Position numbers and translations under genes: made by a program. From NCBI GenBank assembly GCA_002391195.1, contig DGRZ01000003.1:5010-48839 (forward strand): a stretch of DNA of 43,830 bases, given 5' to 3'. The stretch is from Fibrobacter sp. UBA4375 (GTDB lineage Bacteria > Fibrobacterota > Fibrobacteria > Fibrobacterales > Fibrobacteraceae). Under the pieces are notes generated by a model. That model worked only from the letters and a program-made list of their open reading frames with translations, had not been told where the DNA came from and did not search any database. Of the stretch, positions 23,987-33,030 are shown piece after piece. Position 1 is the first letter of the stretch. Each line of letters opens with the position of its first letter.

Positions 23987-24748
23987 TTATCTCGGCAATG
24001 TCAAAATTTCCACCCCGTCCTTGGTGCGGACGATGGTGTGTTCCCACTGGGCACTAAGGCTTCCGTCACGGGTCACGGCGGTCCAGCCGTCGTTCAGGGT
24101 CTTGGTGCCGGGCTTGCCCACGTTGATCATGGGTTCTACCGTAAACACGTTGCCCACCTCGATGAAGGGGGTGCGTTCGGAGTTGCGGAAATGGAGCACC
24201 GTGGGTTCTTCGTGGAAGCCCCGGCCGATGCCGTGACCGCAGTAGTCTTCTACCACGCTGAAGCCGTGCTCGTCGGCGATGTCCTGGATGGCGCAGCCGA
24301 TATCGCAGAAACGGGCCCTGGGTTCGCCGGCGGCGCGGATGCCTTCTTCCATGCAGAACTTGGCGGTATCTACCAGTTCCTGGGCGAGGCTGGAAACCTT
24401 GCCTACGCAGAACATGGCGGAGGTGTCGCCGTGGTAGCCCGAAAGGATGGTGGTGATGTCGATGTTCACGATATCGCCGTCTTTTAGGATGGTATCGGCA
24501 CGGGGAATGCCGTGGCACACCACCTCGTTGATGCTGATGCAGGCGTAGCGGGGGTAGCCGTGGTAGCCCATGCAGGCGGAGCGGCCCTTGTGCTTGTTGG
24601 TGTAGTCCCCGATGAACTCGTCGATTTCGAGAGTGGAAACGCCGGGCTTGCACATTTCGCCGGCAAGAATCAGCGTCTCGGCGGCAAGAGCCCCCGCATC
24701 GCGGATAAGCTCGATTTCTTTTGCAGATTTTACTTTAATTTTAGCCAT
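23987..24748 (-). CDS. map: Methionine aminopeptidase, type I
   Basis: Removes the N-terminal methionine from nascent proteins; a dimetal cytoplasmic enzyme. 253 residues, usual for type Ia (no N-terminal extension). Metal ligands are visible in NIDITTILSGYHGDTSAMF (two Asp), CGHGIGRGFHEEP (His), FTVEPMI (Glu) and SAQWEHTIV (Glu). ICHG-type substrate residues appear as VVCHGIP. The start MAKIKVKSAKEIELIRDAG fits the family. The upstream 127 bases (24749-24875) hold GC-rich GCTTCGCGC iterations and a CTCACAACTCA simple repeat, with no gene. Confidence 0.97.
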   Translation of the reverse strand: MAKIKVKSAKEIELIRDAGALAAETLILAGEMCKPGVSTLEIDEFIGDYTNKHKGRSACMGYHGYPRYACISINEVVCHGIPRADTILKDGDIVNIDITTILSGYHGDTSAMFCVGKVSSLAQELVDTAKFCMEEGIRAAGEPRARFCDIGCAIQDIADEHGFSVVEDYCGHGIGRGFHEEPTVLHFRNSERTPFIEVGNVFTVEPMINVGKPGTKTLNDGWTAVTRDGSLSAQWEHTIVRTKDGVEILTLPR

Positions 24749-24848
24749 TTTTAGGTATTGAGCCCGCGCTTCGCGCTTTGAGGCATGAGGTCGTTCGCGC
24801 CGCTCACTTTGAGGTTCTTGAAAAAATTAAACGTTCATCCAGAAAAAC

Positions 24849-24878
24849 TCACAACTCATAACTCACCACTCACAACTA
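24849..24878 (+). repeat. CTCACAACTCATAACTCACC simple repeat containing a stop codon
   Basis: Iterated CTCACAACTCAT/CTCACCACTCACAACTA. Read on the minus strand it begins with the TAG stop of the helicase gene at 24876-24878, so the repeat abuts the coding end exactly. Confidence 0.6.
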
Positions 24879-26267
24879 CTTTTTCCACGCATACTTGTCC
24901 AGCAAGAACGCCAGCAGCATCTGGTCTTCGGGGATGCTGGCCAGTTCACGCACCAGCGGCAAAAAGCGGCTGATGCGTTCGGTAGCCTTCTGCCCGCCGA
25001 AATGCTGCCGTTCCTGCTCCAGGCGAACACGCAGGCGGTCGCTGACGCGCTTCGCAATCTCTTCGTCGGTGGGTGTTTCCATCTTGATGAAGTTGATGCC
25101 GAAGTCGGCGGCGGTCTGTTTGATTTCGATTTCTTCGACAGGGGTGATGAGGGAGATGCAGAGCCCGCTCTTGCCCGCACGGGCGGTACGGCCGCTGCGG
25201 TGCACATACACTTCGTGGTCGGCGGGATGGTCATACACAATCACGTGGGTCACATGGTCCACGTCGATTCCGCGGGCGGCCACGTCGGTACAAATCAAAA
25301 TCTTGATTTTCTTGTCGCGGAAGGCGTTCAGGGTCTTTTCACGCATGGACTGCGCCACGTCGCCGCTCAACGCACCCACCTGGAATCCGTAACCCGAAAG
25401 CACCTGCTCCAAATAGCTCACGTCGCTCTTCTTGTTGCAGAAAATCATGCAGCTGTCGGGGTTGTAGTATTCCAGCACCTTGATGGTCATGGAATCCTTT
25501 TCCATCACGTCGCAGGGGTACCAGCGGTGCTCCAGGTTGTTGGCAATCACCTTGTCGTAGCTGAGGGAAAGGAATTCGGCGCTGGGGCGCTGGAATTCCC
25601 GGGCGAGGCTTTTCACCGTCTGGGGGATGGTGGCGCTGAACATGGTGCAGGAAATTGCCTTGGGCAGGTAGCGGCGAATCTTCTGCATGTCGGGGTAGAA
25701 TCCCATGGAAAGCATTTCGTCGGCTTCGTCCAGCACCAGGTCGCGGATGTCCAAGAAGTCCACGTTGCCGCGCTGCACATGGTCCATCAGGCGGCCAGGG
25801 GTCGCGACGATGATGTGTACGCCTTCGCGGAGAGCCTTCAGCTGGGGCTCGTAGGCCACACCGCCAAAGATGGCCACGGACCTGATGCCCGTGCCCTTGG
25901 AAAGCTTTTCGATTTCGTCTTGCACCTGGATGCAAAGTTCGCGGGTAGGCACAAGGATCAGTGCCTGCGGATACGGATGGTCCCGCACGATGACCTGCAG
26001 AAGGGGCAGCACGTAGGCCCCGGTCTTGCCAGAGCCGGTCTTGGACTGCACCAGCATGTCACGGGCGGCCAGCATGTAGGGGATGGTCTTGCGCTGCACG
26101 GGCATCAGCTCCGTCCAGCCGTGTTCTCTCAAGATGTTCTTCTGTTCGTCGGGCAGCTGGTCGAATGTATAGTCGGGCAGCTTGTTCTTGGGTTCGATAA
26201 TCTTGACCGGCGTCAAGAACGGATTGATTTTTTCCTCTTTCTTCTCTTCGATAATTTCTTCGCTCAT
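24876..26267 (-). CDS. DEAD-box RNA helicase
   Basis: 463 residues from the ATG at 26267 (an in-frame GTG three codons upstream is less likely). Motifs in order: Q-motif region TELMPVQRKTIPYML, motif I QSKTGSGKTG, Ia PTRELCIQV, GG, Ib TPGR, II DEADEML, III SAT, then the second RecA domain with IFCNKKSD, TDVAARGIDV (V) and HRSGRTARAG (VI). It has a charged N-terminal extension and a short C-terminal tail, no Lys/Arg-rich tail of the CsdA type. It unwinds RNA in ribosome assembly or decay; the exact paralogue is not determinable here. A hairpin (26297-26330) lies upstream. Confidence 0.94.
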   Translation of the reverse strand: MSEEIIEEKKEEKINPFLTPVKIIEPKNKLPDYTFDQLPDEQKNILREHGWTELMPVQRKTIPYMLAARDMLVQSKTGSGKTGAYVLPLLQVIVRDHPYPQALILVPTRELCIQVQDEIEKLSKGTGIRSVAIFGGVAYEPQLKALREGVHIIVATPGRLMDHVQRGNVDFLDIRDLVLDEADEMLSMGFYPDMQKIRRYLPKAISCTMFSATIPQTVKSLAREFQRPSAEFLSLSYDKVIANNLEHRWYPCDVMEKDSMTIKVLEYYNPDSCMIFCNKKSDVSYLEQVLSGYGFQVGALSGDVAQSMREKTLNAFRDKKIKILICTDVAARGIDVDHVTHVIVYDHPADHEVYVHRSGRTARAGKSGLCISLITPVEEIEIKQTAADFGINFIKMETPTDEEIAKRVSDRLRVRLEQERQHFGGQKATERISRFLPLVRELASIPEDQMLLAFLLDKYAWKK

Positions 26268-26296
26268 AGTGAGCACAAATTTAGCAAAAGGCGAGA

Positions 26297-26330
26297 GTCA
26301 TGACAAAACAACTTGTTGTTTTGACATGAC
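26297..26330 (-). terminator. 16-bp hairpin after the outer-membrane protein gene
   Basis: GTCATGACAAAACAAC (26297-26312) pairs with GTTGTTTTGACATGAC (26315-26330) with one mismatch and a 2-base tip. It lies 50 bases beyond the gene ending at 26380 and 30 bases before the helicase start. A second perfect hairpin, GCACTC/GAGTGC, lies near 26345-26359. Poly-U tails are weak. Confidence 0.5.
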
Positions 26331-26379
26331 CGAGCCGAGCTAAATGCACTCAAAGAGTGCAAATGTAGAATTTTAGCCG

Positions 26380-27642
26380 CTACAGGACCCAGTGGTACTC
26401 AAGCCCGAGGCTTACAAAGCAGTCGATGGTAGAGCCTCCGATGGTGGTAGGTTCGGCGGCGGCGTCGGGGGAGGGGTCCGAATAGGTGTCACGCCCCCTG
26501 CTGGATATTCCCGTGCGCAGGCTTATGCCGTAATGCTTGGCGAACACAAACTGGCTGCCGATTCCCACCAGGGCCCCTTTGTAGACTTCCTCAAATTCCA
26601 CGCGCTTTTCGTAGGCGGCAGAAGGCTTTTTCACATCGTCCTTTACGTCGATTTCTTCTACAAAGAAACTGTACTGGAACCCGAGAAACACGAAAGGCGT
26701 GATGTCCAGCCATTTGTTCATGGGGAACGTCTTGGAAAGATGTATGCTGAGCCCGATTTCGTGCTGGTAGAAATACCAATGGTCAAGCTCGTCGTAAGAA
26801 GTGTCCTTGCTGTCGGTTTTTACATTATGTTTGGCCAGGCGGTAGATGATTTCGGCTCCGATAAAGCCGTACCAGGTTCCGCCAGCGTAAAGGCTTAAAA
26901 ACGGGTCGGAATCGTCAATGAAGTTCCAGAGGCTGGTGGAGTCCTTGGTGACGCGGTACTTGCGGACCTTGCTGTCGATATGGCTTCGGTACCAGTTGTC
27001 GGGGGTCAGCGGAATTTTTGCCTGTGAATAGCCGAGGCCTACGCCAATCCAACCATTGAAATTGGGAGTTTCCTGATAGTATTCGTCGGGTTCCGTGGCC
27101 ATCTTTTCACGTTCTTTTTTCGTTAGGCGTCTCTTGGCAGGACGATCAAAGAAAGAATTGGCCATGTCGTCGTACAAGGCGATAGGATCGCTGTTAAAAG
27201 CCACCGTGCCAGCCATTTTTGGCTTACCTGCTGTTTCATCGAACAACGCCACCCTCACGACACCTTCGACCTTGGACACATATATCACGATTTTGTCTTC
27301 TAGTGCTTGAATCTTCGCAATCATGGCGGGGTGTCTCGCCTTCAGGTATTCCGCCTTGGTGCCCGGTTCCAGATTATAACCGAGCCAAGTTGCATAACGA
27401 AGTGCTACGGAGTCGCGTTCCCACTCACCGAAAATGCGGCACTTTGGGTCACCGATGCTGGTATTGTTCCGTTTCAGCGAAAGACAAAATTCCTTTGGGT
27501 CGATGGTAATGGATTTATCCACATTCCAAATCAAGATATCGCCATCTTTCCAAAGGGTGTAATGGGAATCGAAATAGATGTCCTTTGCGTGGGAAATCAC
27601 CGCAAGCAGGCCTATCAGCAAAACATACAGGAACTTTTTCAT
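26380..27642 (-). CDS. Exported protein, probable outer-membrane beta-barrel
   Basis: 420 residues. Signal peptide MKKFLYVLLIGLLAVISHA. Residues 20-150 form a soluble beta-rich region; a charged linker (PAKRRLTKKEREKM) follows; the second half has alternating aromatic strands (WIGVGLGYSQAK, LSLYAGGTWYGFIGAEIIYRL, HEIGLSIHLSKTF, TPFVFLGFQYSFFVEE, GALVGIGSQFVFAKHYGISLRTG) and ends CFVSLGLEYHWVL, suiting an outer-membrane barrel. I do not recognise a family. The start overlaps the stop of the lipoprotein gene upstream (ATGA), so the two proteins probably act together. Confidence 0.75.
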   Translation of the reverse strand: MKKFLYVLLIGLLAVISHAKDIYFDSHYTLWKDGDILIWNVDKSITIDPKEFCLSLKRNNTSIGDPKCRIFGEWERDSVALRYATWLGYNLEPGTKAEYLKARHPAMIAKIQALEDKIVIYVSKVEGVVRVALFDETAGKPKMAGTVAFNSDPIALYDDMANSFFDRPAKRRLTKKEREKMATEPDEYYQETPNFNGWIGVGLGYSQAKIPLTPDNWYRSHIDSKVRKYRVTKDSTSLWNFIDDSDPFLSLYAGGTWYGFIGAEIIYRLAKHNVKTDSKDTSYDELDHWYFYQHEIGLSIHLSKTFPMNKWLDITPFVFLGFQYSFFVEEIDVKDDVKKPSAAYEKRVEFEEVYKGALVGIGSQFVFAKHYGISLRTGISSRGRDTYSDPSPDAAAEPTTIGGSTIDCFVSLGLEYHWVL

Positions 27643-28337
27643 AGGCCCGCTCCTGCGTCAAGGTTACGCTGTATCTGGGTTGCGATGTCACGAACCAGTT
27701 CTTCTATGTCGCCCATTGAAATTTTTACGATGGGGCGTTCCACCTGATCGACAGCGCTGAACAGGGCCCGTTGCCTTTCGTTATCCCAGAGGGTATAGGA
27801 AGCGATGGCTGTCAGATTATTGGAAGTCTTCTTTTCTGGACCTTCGTTGTGGATAAGGGCGTAATCGAAATAATTTTCCCTGCTCAGGTCGGTCCCTATA
27901 ATGACTTCGTGGACAATCAGGATGGTCTTGGGAATGTTTCCGCTGGAATCTGCCACCATTACACCCTGCTCCGGGAATTTTCCCTTGATGAAAATCCGCT
28001 GGTCGAGCTTCAGGCTCTCTTCGGGCAGGCCATCCAACTTGCTTGACGGCACGACCTTCAATCTGCTGTAGCGTTTTTTCAGTTCATCTGTCAGAAGGTT
28101 TGCGCATTCTGTGGTGACTTTGGTCTGGATGCTGTCAGCGGAAATATTCAGCTTCTTGGCAAACCAGGCAGAACGGATTAGCACAAAGGCCTTGTCTGCT
28201 CCGACGACCGCAAGGTCGTCCCGTGGCGGAATCCTGTAGGCGGGATGGCTTTTAGTCCACTGGTAGTGCGTGCCGCAACCGAGAAGGATGCAAGCGACTA
28301 TACACCAGAGGCCAAAAGTCCAGACTCCCTTGAGCAT
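27639..28337 (-). CDS. Lipoprotein of unknown function
   Basis: 232 residues from ATG 28337; AGGTG precedes it, and an in-frame GTG lies two codons upstream. The lipoprotein signal ends ILLGC (Cys21). The mature part contains KAFVLIRSAWFAKKLNISADSIQTKVTTECANLLTDELKKR and later NNLTAIASYTLWDNERQRALFSAVDQVE. The helical-strand pattern hints at an envelope-assembly factor but I do not recognise it. It starts 10 bases after pyrE and overlaps the barrel gene by 4 bases, forming a pyrE-lipoprotein-barrel transcript. Confidence 0.75.
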   Translation of the reverse strand: MLKGVWTFGLWCIVACILLGCGTHYQWTKSHPAYRIPPRDDLAVVGADKAFVLIRSAWFAKKLNISADSIQTKVTTECANLLTDELKKRYSRLKVVPSSKLDGLPEESLKLDQRIFIKGKFPEQGVMVADSSGNIPKTILIVHEVIIGTDLSRENYFDYALIHNEGPEKKTSNNLTAIASYTLWDNERQRALFSAVDQVERPIVKISMGDIEELVRDIATQIQRNLDAGAGL

Positions 28338-28347
28338 TTTCACCTAG

Positions 28348-29019
28348 TTAGTTTGCGCCCCACTTTTCGCGGTAGGCGTAAACCTTGTCGAGAATTCCTT
28401 CGGGGGCGTTGATGGCCTTGCGGTTCTCTTCGCTTTCGAGGAACGCGATGATGTCGTTGATGTTCACGATGGAGTGGGCCACGATGCCGTATTCGTCCTG
28501 CACGGTCTGGAGGGCGGACTTGCCGTTTTCCAGTTTTTCCTTGCGATCCACCGAAATCAAGAGGCCGACCACATTGGCGTTTTCAATCTTGGAGAGAGCC
28601 TGCATGGTCTCGTTCACGCTGGTGCCTGCGGTAATCACGTCTTCGATGATGACCACGTCGGTCTTTTCGGTGTACTTGTAGCCTACCAGAGAACCGCCTT
28701 CGCCGTGGTCCTTCACTTCTTTGCGGTTGTAGGTGAAGGTGAGGTTCTGACCATAAACGTCGGAGAGCTTCATGGCCGTAGCGGCACACAGGGGGATTCC
28801 CTTGTAGGCCGGGCCATAGAGGTTCTGGGCCTTGCCGTCAAAGTGCACCATGAAGGTGCTGGCGTAATATTCGGCAAGCTTAGAAAGGCTTGCTCCCGTG
28901 CGGAACTCTCCGGTGTTAATGAAATAGGGCGTCTCGCGACCGCTCTTGGTGATAAAGTCACCGAACTTGAGAGCACCGGATTCTACAAGAAAATGGACAA
29001 ATTGATCTTTGATGTTCAT
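28348..29019 (-). CDS. pyrE: Orotate phosphoribosyltransferase
   Basis: Converts orotate and PRPP to OMP in pyrimidine synthesis. 223 residues. The PRPP-binding motif VVIIEDVITAGTS is present, with TKSGRETPYFINTGEFRTG and the flexible-loop lysines YNRKEVKDHGEGG. It resembles the E. coli/yeast-type enzyme. The ATG is preceded on its own strand by a 14-base tandem repeat array (29021-29092) rather than a Shine-Dalgarno site, just as for proB. Confidence 0.96.
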   Translation of the reverse strand: MNIKDQFVHFLVESGALKFGDFITKSGRETPYFINTGEFRTGASLSKLAEYYASTFMVHFDGKAQNLYGPAYKGIPLCAATAMKLSDVYGQNLTFTYNRKEVKDHGEGGSLVGYKYTEKTDVVIIEDVITAGTSVNETMQALSKIENANVVGLLISVDRKEKLENGKSALQTVQDEYGIVAHSIVNINDIIAFLESEENRKAINAPEGILDKVYAYREKWGAN

Positions 29020-29020
29020 A

Positions 29021-29092
29021 GGGGTAGGGGTTAGAATCTAGGGGTTAGGATCTAGGGGTTAGGATTTAGTGATTAGTGGTTAGTGGTTAGGA
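29021..29092 (-). repeat. 14-base tandem repeat abutting pyrE start
   Basis: On the plus strand: GGGGTTAGAATCTA, GGGGTTAGGATCTA, GGGGTTAGGATTTA, then degenerate GTGATTAGTGGTTAG copies. Read with pyrE it is CCCCTAGATCCTAA-type repeats running into the ATG, the orientation seen at proB. CGAACC-type iterations follow at about 29117-29155. Confidence 0.85.
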
Positions 29093-29166
29093 TTGTTGGT
29101 CTCAAGAGTTGTCATCCTCGAACCACGAACCCCGAGCCTCGAACCTCACAACTCACTTCACACGCG

Positions 29167-29682
29167 TTACGCTGCGGCTCCGCTCAAAAGGGCAAAGATA
29201 CTGGCGAATACGTTCAGTTTTTCGGTCAACACCTCGATGGCGATAAGCAGAGCAAAAACCACCACGCAAAGTCCGATGTAGAAATAGAAGGATTTCTTGA
29301 ATCCCTTGACCTTCAACTTGAAGATGAGCCAGATGATAAAGCTCAAGATGGCGCTGAAAATCCAGGCGGCAGCACCGTTCAGCGAGACTAGTTGGCTCAC
29401 GCCGAAGGTGAGTGCGATTCCCGGCATAAAGAAGAAGCAGATGCACAGCACGCAGAGCAGGGCGAAGCCCACATAGTGGGAAAAACCCCGTTCCTTCTGG
29501 ACAATAATCTGGGGCTGGGTTTCGGAAACGGCAGGCTGAGCCGGTTCGGCGGCTGGCTGCTTCGGTTCGGCGGCAGGTGCTTCAGCGGGAGTTTCTGCCG
29601 GGGTGTCTGCCGCTGTTGCAGGCGTTGTTTCGACAGGCGTTTCAACAACCTTTTCTTCTTCATTCTTGATTTCTTCGGACAT
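29167..29682 (-). CDS. Small membrane protein with acidic Pro/Ala-rich N-terminus
   Basis: 171 residues. The first 60 are a low-complexity Glu/Pro/Ala/Thr region (VETTPATAADTPAETPAEAP), probably cytoplasmic and disordered. Three hydrophobic segments follow: VGFALLCVLCICFFFMPGIAL, AAWIFSAILSFIIWLIF and SFYFYIGLCVVVFALLIAI. A good GAGGAG site precedes the ATG. No family recognised. It stands alone between purU and pyrE. Confidence 0.75.
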   Translation of the reverse strand: MSEEIKNEEEKVVETPVETTPATAADTPAETPAEAPAAEPKQPAAEPAQPAVSETQPQIIVQKERGFSHYVGFALLCVLCICFFFMPGIALTFGVSQLVSLNGAAAWIFSAILSFIIWLIFKLKVKGFKKSFYFYIGLCVVVFALLIAIEVLTEKLNVFASIFALLSGAAA

Positions 29683-29755
29683 TGTTTCTCCTCGTAAAGG
29701 TATTAGGTTATAGGTTGTAGGTGTTAGGTTACTTCAGACACTTACAATCTTGAAC

Positions 29756-30601
29756 CTATAGAATAAAGGTTCTTCCGGCATAGACGAACACACGGTGTTC
29801 AAGCCAGAGTTTCAGGGCGGCAGAAAGGGTCCGCTTTTCAATATCCTTGCCCAGTTCCACCAGTTCGTCGATGCTGGCTGTTTCGGGTACTCGCTGGATA
29901 TCCTGGCAAATGATGGGGCCCTGGTCCAGGTCTTCTGTTGCAAAATGGGCGGTAGCACCAATAATTTTCACACCCTTGTGCCAGGCCTGGTGGTAGGGCT
30001 TCGCTCCCTTGAAGGCGGGCAGGAACCCGTGGTGGATGTTGATGATGCGGTACTTGAATTCTTCGGTAAAGGCTTCGCTCAAAATCTGCATGTAGCGGGC
30101 GAGGACCACTGTGTCGGTCTTGGTCTCGGCGATGATTTCGCGAAAACGGTTTTCGGGAATGGTCTTGTCCGGATTGCTGGGAACGTAGTAGAAAGGCACG
30201 CCAAAGGTTCCGCCCACGGGTCCAAGATCGGGGTGGTTTCCGACGATACAGCTGAATTCGCAAGGCAGGTCTCCGTCACGCTGCTTGAGGAGCAGATCGT
30301 AGAGACAGTGGTCTGTCTTGGACACAAAAATGGCGACACGTTCAATCTTGGAAGTATCGAACAGTTTCCAGTTGAGTTTCAGGTGACCTTCCAGGGTTTC
30401 AAGATGCTTGTAAATCTCCTGAACGTCCTCTGATTCCATCTCAAAAACGGCCCTGAGGAAAAAGGTCTCGATGTCCTTGGCCGTATGTTGTTGTAAATCA
30501 ATAATATTAGCGCCCGCTTTTGCAAGGACCTGGGTAGTACCCGCAATAAGTCCTGTCTGGTCCGGGCAATGAATCTGAAGAATGTACTTGTTTTTTGCCA
30601 T
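29756..30601 (-). CDS. purU: Formyltetrahydrofolate deformylase
   Basis: Hydrolyses 10-formyl-THF to formate and THF, balancing one-carbon pools and supplying formate. 281 residues: an N-terminal ACT domain (YILQIHCPDQTGLIAGTTQVLAKAGANIIDLQQ) and a C-terminal formyltransferase-like domain with NIHHGFLPAFKGAKPYHQA (active-site Asn-His region) and ATAHFATEDLDQGPII (Asp). All three catalytic positions (Asn, His, Asp) appear present. It is divergent from the FISUMP gene at 30701, with 99 bases between starts. Confidence 0.96.
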   Translation of the reverse strand: MAKNKYILQIHCPDQTGLIAGTTQVLAKAGANIIDLQQHTAKDIETFFLRAVFEMESEDVQEIYKHLETLEGHLKLNWKLFDTSKIERVAIFVSKTDHCLYDLLLKQRDGDLPCEFSCIVGNHPDLGPVGGTFGVPFYYVPSNPDKTIPENRFREIIAETKTDTVVLARYMQILSEAFTEEFKYRIINIHHGFLPAFKGAKPYHQAWHKGVKIIGATAHFATEDLDQGPIICQDIQRVPETASIDELVELGKDIEKRTLSAALKLWLEHRVFVYAGRTFIL

Positions 30602-30700
30602 GGCCTATAATGTAGCTTTTTTAGCTTGATTCTGCATAATTCTGATGCCATAAGTCTTAAAAAAAACTAAGATTGTTCCTGTTTTTAACGAGGGGTTTTT

Positions 30701-31798
30701 GTGATTCGCAAAACTATCTGTTTTTTAGTCTGTCTGTCTGCAATTTGTGCCTTTGCCCTGCCTAAGTCGTGGGACTCTATTTTCAAGACCAACGAAGAGG
30801 CTAATTACGCTTCTGCAAAGATTAGCGGCAATGTCCGTCTTGGCAAGTACACCCACTACAAGAACGTTCAACCGGTATCTTTCAAGGTGGATAGCGAAGT
30901 ATTCTCTTTTGCGGTTTCTGGAAACATGACCGTTCCCGCCGAAGTAATCGAAAAAGGCGACTTTTTTTCTGTGTGCAACACCACCAAGGAAGCCTGGATT
31001 TCTTACTTTGGTGACCCCGAAACATACGGCAAAGAGGATTTGGTGGTTCATGTGGCCGGTGTTGACTTGGCCTGTGGAGACATCCTTTACGCTGTGGGAG
31101 ATATAAAGATCAAGTTCTTCAACAAGAAAGCCCAGGACGAATGGAACAGGAAATACGAAAAGGGCGAAAAGTACAAGCGCGAACTGCTGGTGAATTTCAG
31201 GCGCGAAGAACAGGAGCACAGGGCAACCATCCGCGACAATTCCAGCCAGTTCAAGGACCCCCGCGACGGTCAGGTTTACAGAACCATCAAGATCGAGGGC
31301 CGTGAATGGTTCGCCCAGAACGTAAATTACGATGTGCCCGGGCATTCCTGGTGCTATGAGGACAAGGACAACTACTGTGTCCGTAGTGGCCGTCTTTACG
31401 ATTTAGAAGGAGCCCGCAAGGCCTGCCCTGAAGGTTGGCATCTGCCCCGCGACAGGGAATGGCAGGACATGCTGACGGGCCTCACCCAATGCTACGATGG
31501 TGTGGATAAATGCGGTGCATTTGCAAGCAAACTGAAGGCCACTACGGGCTGGCACGGTGGTGGCGGCACAGACGAATATGGCTTTACGGTTTTCTCTTCG
31601 GGCTACCGCAAGATGATCGGTTCCAAGACGGTGCGTTACGAAGATATGGGCGAGTATGCCGGTTTCTGGTCGTCCCAGAACGGCAGGAACGAAACCATTT
31701 GGCTTTGGGCCATGGGCCGCATGTCAGACCAGATGGTCCGACAGCTTGTGAACAACAAGGGCAACGCCTACTCTGTCCGCTGCATCAACGGAAACTAA
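30701..31798 (+). CDS. Exported FISUMP-domain protein
   Basis: 365 residues from a GTG start with GAGGGG 6-11 bases upstream; the signal peptide MIRKTICFLVCLSAICAFA supports it. Residues 20-180 are a novel N-terminal region (SFKVDSEVFSFAVSGNMTVPAEVI...), and a charged helical linker follows. The C-terminal 170 residues are the Fibrobacter major paralogous domain: DPRDGQVYRTIKIEGREWFAQNVNY, SGRLYDLEGARKACPEGWHLPRDREW, GFTVFSSGYR, FWSSQN, YSVRCINGN. Unlike the copy at 19032 it has no lipobox, so it should be free in the periplasm or secreted. It converges on the yciO-like gene with a 12-base gap. Confidence 0.88.
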   Translation: MIRKTICFLVCLSAICAFALPKSWDSIFKTNEEANYASAKISGNVRLGKYTHYKNVQPVSFKVDSEVFSFAVSGNMTVPAEVIEKGDFFSVCNTTKEAWISYFGDPETYGKEDLVVHVAGVDLACGDILYAVGDIKIKFFNKKAQDEWNRKYEKGEKYKRELLVNFRREEQEHRATIRDNSSQFKDPRDGQVYRTIKIEGREWFAQNVNYDVPGHSWCYEDKDNYCVRSGRLYDLEGARKACPEGWHLPRDREWQDMLTGLTQCYDGVDKCGAFASKLKATTGWHGGGGTDEYGFTVFSSGYRKMIGSKTVRYEDMGEYAGFWSSQNGRNETIWLWAMGRMSDQMVRQLVNNKGNAYSVRCINGN

Positions 31799-31810
31799 TC
31801 AATCGAAAAA

Positions 31811-32404
31811 TTAGGGGTCCAGCAATTCCCCACGAATCACTTCCACCTGGTCTCCCACCAGGCTAATGATGTTCGTGGGGTTGATTTCGATAGGCCCGCA
31901 GTCCACCATCATCTCTACGGAGTGCTCGAAGGTCTTCCATATTTCGTCGGGGGCGTAAAGGTCTTCTTCGCTGAGCTTTGCCGCCGTACTTAGGATAGGC
32001 TTGTCAAAATGCTGGAACAGTTCCGTGAAGAAGGGGTGTGTCGGCATACGGATGCCGATTTCCGGACGTTTTACGTCTAGCCGTCTGGCAATGTGCGGAT
32101 CCGCAGGCAAAACAAAGGTGTAGGGCCCCGGGACTCTCGGCTTCATGATGTTAAAGGCAAAGTTATCTACGCGGGCATAGTCCGTAGCCGCCTTGATGTT
32201 TGGCACGATCAGGGCCATGAAGAATTTCTTCATAGGCTTTTTCAGGGCGTAAAGCTTGTGGATTGCCTTCGGAGATTCCGCGTTACAACCGATAGCATAA
32301 CCGGATTCGGTGGGGTAGAGAACCAGACCGTCGTCTTCCAAGGCGGCAGCCGCAAGTTTAACGATTCTTGCCTGTGGATTGGCTGGATGTACTTCAAAAC
32401 GCAT
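31811..32404 (-). CDS. yciO: YrdC/Sua5-fold protein, YciO subtype
   Basis: 197 residues. YrdC-fold proteins include the threonylcarbamoyl-AMP synthases (TsaC/Sua5) of tRNA t6A synthesis. PTESGYAIGC near residue 31 and VDNFAFNIMKPRVPGPYTFVLPA are closer to E. coli YciO than to TsaC, and the spacing follows YciO. The biological role of YciO is less certain than that of TsaC. No C-terminal Sua5 extension is present. The ATG is followed by a typical start RFEVHPANPQARI. Confidence 0.85.
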   Translation of the reverse strand: MRFEVHPANPQARIVKLAAAALEDDGLVLYPTESGYAIGCNAESPKAIHKLYALKKPMKKFFMALIVPNIKAATDYARVDNFAFNIMKPRVPGPYTFVLPADPHIARRLDVKRPEIGIRMPTHPFFTELFQHFDKPILSTAAKLSEEDLYAPDEIWKTFEHSVEMMVDCGPIEINPTNIISLVGDQVEVIRGELLDP

Positions 32405-32466
32405 AGACCAAATACCTTCTATTCCATCATTTCCTTAACTTCTGACCTTCTAACCTTTGATTCCTT

Positions 32467-32592
32467 AAGCGGATCCTCGCCTGCGCGAGGATGACAAACT
32501 CCCGCACTTCGAACCCCGAACCTCGAACCTCACATTTCACACTCCACTTTTCCCTAGATCCTAACCCCTAGATCCTATCCCCCTAATTCCTA
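32467..32592 (+). repeat. Cluster of REP palindrome, CGAACC repeat and 14-base tandem
   Basis: ATCCTCGC/GCGAGGAT palindrome (32473-32480/32485-32492), then CGAACCCCGAACCT iterations (32506-32533), then CCCTAGATCCTAACCCCTAGATCCTA tandem copies (32553-32592). The yraN stop codon (TAG on the minus strand, 32590-32592) is formed by the edge of the tandem array. Confidence 0.75.
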
Positions 32593-33018
32593 GCATTGCG
32601 GAATCACCTGAGTTCCCTCGAAGGCGTTCTTGTAGTGTTCAAACTGCATGGGCTTCTGGTAAGCGCGAATAGAAAGGACGTCGAAACGGCAGGGTGTGTC
32701 AAAGCCTTTGGGGGCCTTTTCTTTTTGAGTGTAAAGGTAATGGCAGGCAGTATTCCAGATTTTACGCTGCTTGAGGGCATTTACGCGGGCTGCGGGGTTT
32801 CCTTGTCCAGCGGTCCACACGGACTTGACCTCTACGAAAACAACAGTCTGTCCGTCTCGGGCCACAATGTCCAGCTCGCCTCCGCGGTAGGCGTAGTTTC
32901 TGTCCAGAATTTCATAACCGTTCCGCATCAGGTAGGCCGAAGCCTCCGTCTCGATAGCGTTACCCTTCTTGCGGTTGACGGACTTCACTGAATTGCTCTT
33001 CACAGATTCATTTTTCAT
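32590..33018 (-). CDS. yraN: YraN/UPF0102 endonuclease-like protein
   Basis: 142 residues. The nuclease-fold signature is visible as KGNAIETEASAYLMRNGYEILDRNYAYRGGELDIVARDGQTVVFVEVKS, the conserved E-G-ELD-x(n)-EVK of the UPF0102 family, related to Holliday-junction resolvase-like folds. Function is uncertain in most bacteria. The N-terminal 15 residues (MKNESVKSNSVKSVNR) are extra and low-complexity; the ATG at 33018 is the only good start. Repeat elements flank both ends. Confidence 0.9.
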   Translation of the reverse strand: MKNESVKSNSVKSVNRKKGNAIETEASAYLMRNGYEILDRNYAYRGGELDIVARDGQTVVFVEVKSVWTAGQGNPAARVNALKQRKIWNTACHYLYTQKEKAPKGFDTPCRFDVLSIRAYQKPMQFEHYKNAFEGTQVIPQC

Positions 33019-33030
33019 TTTTAATTCCTC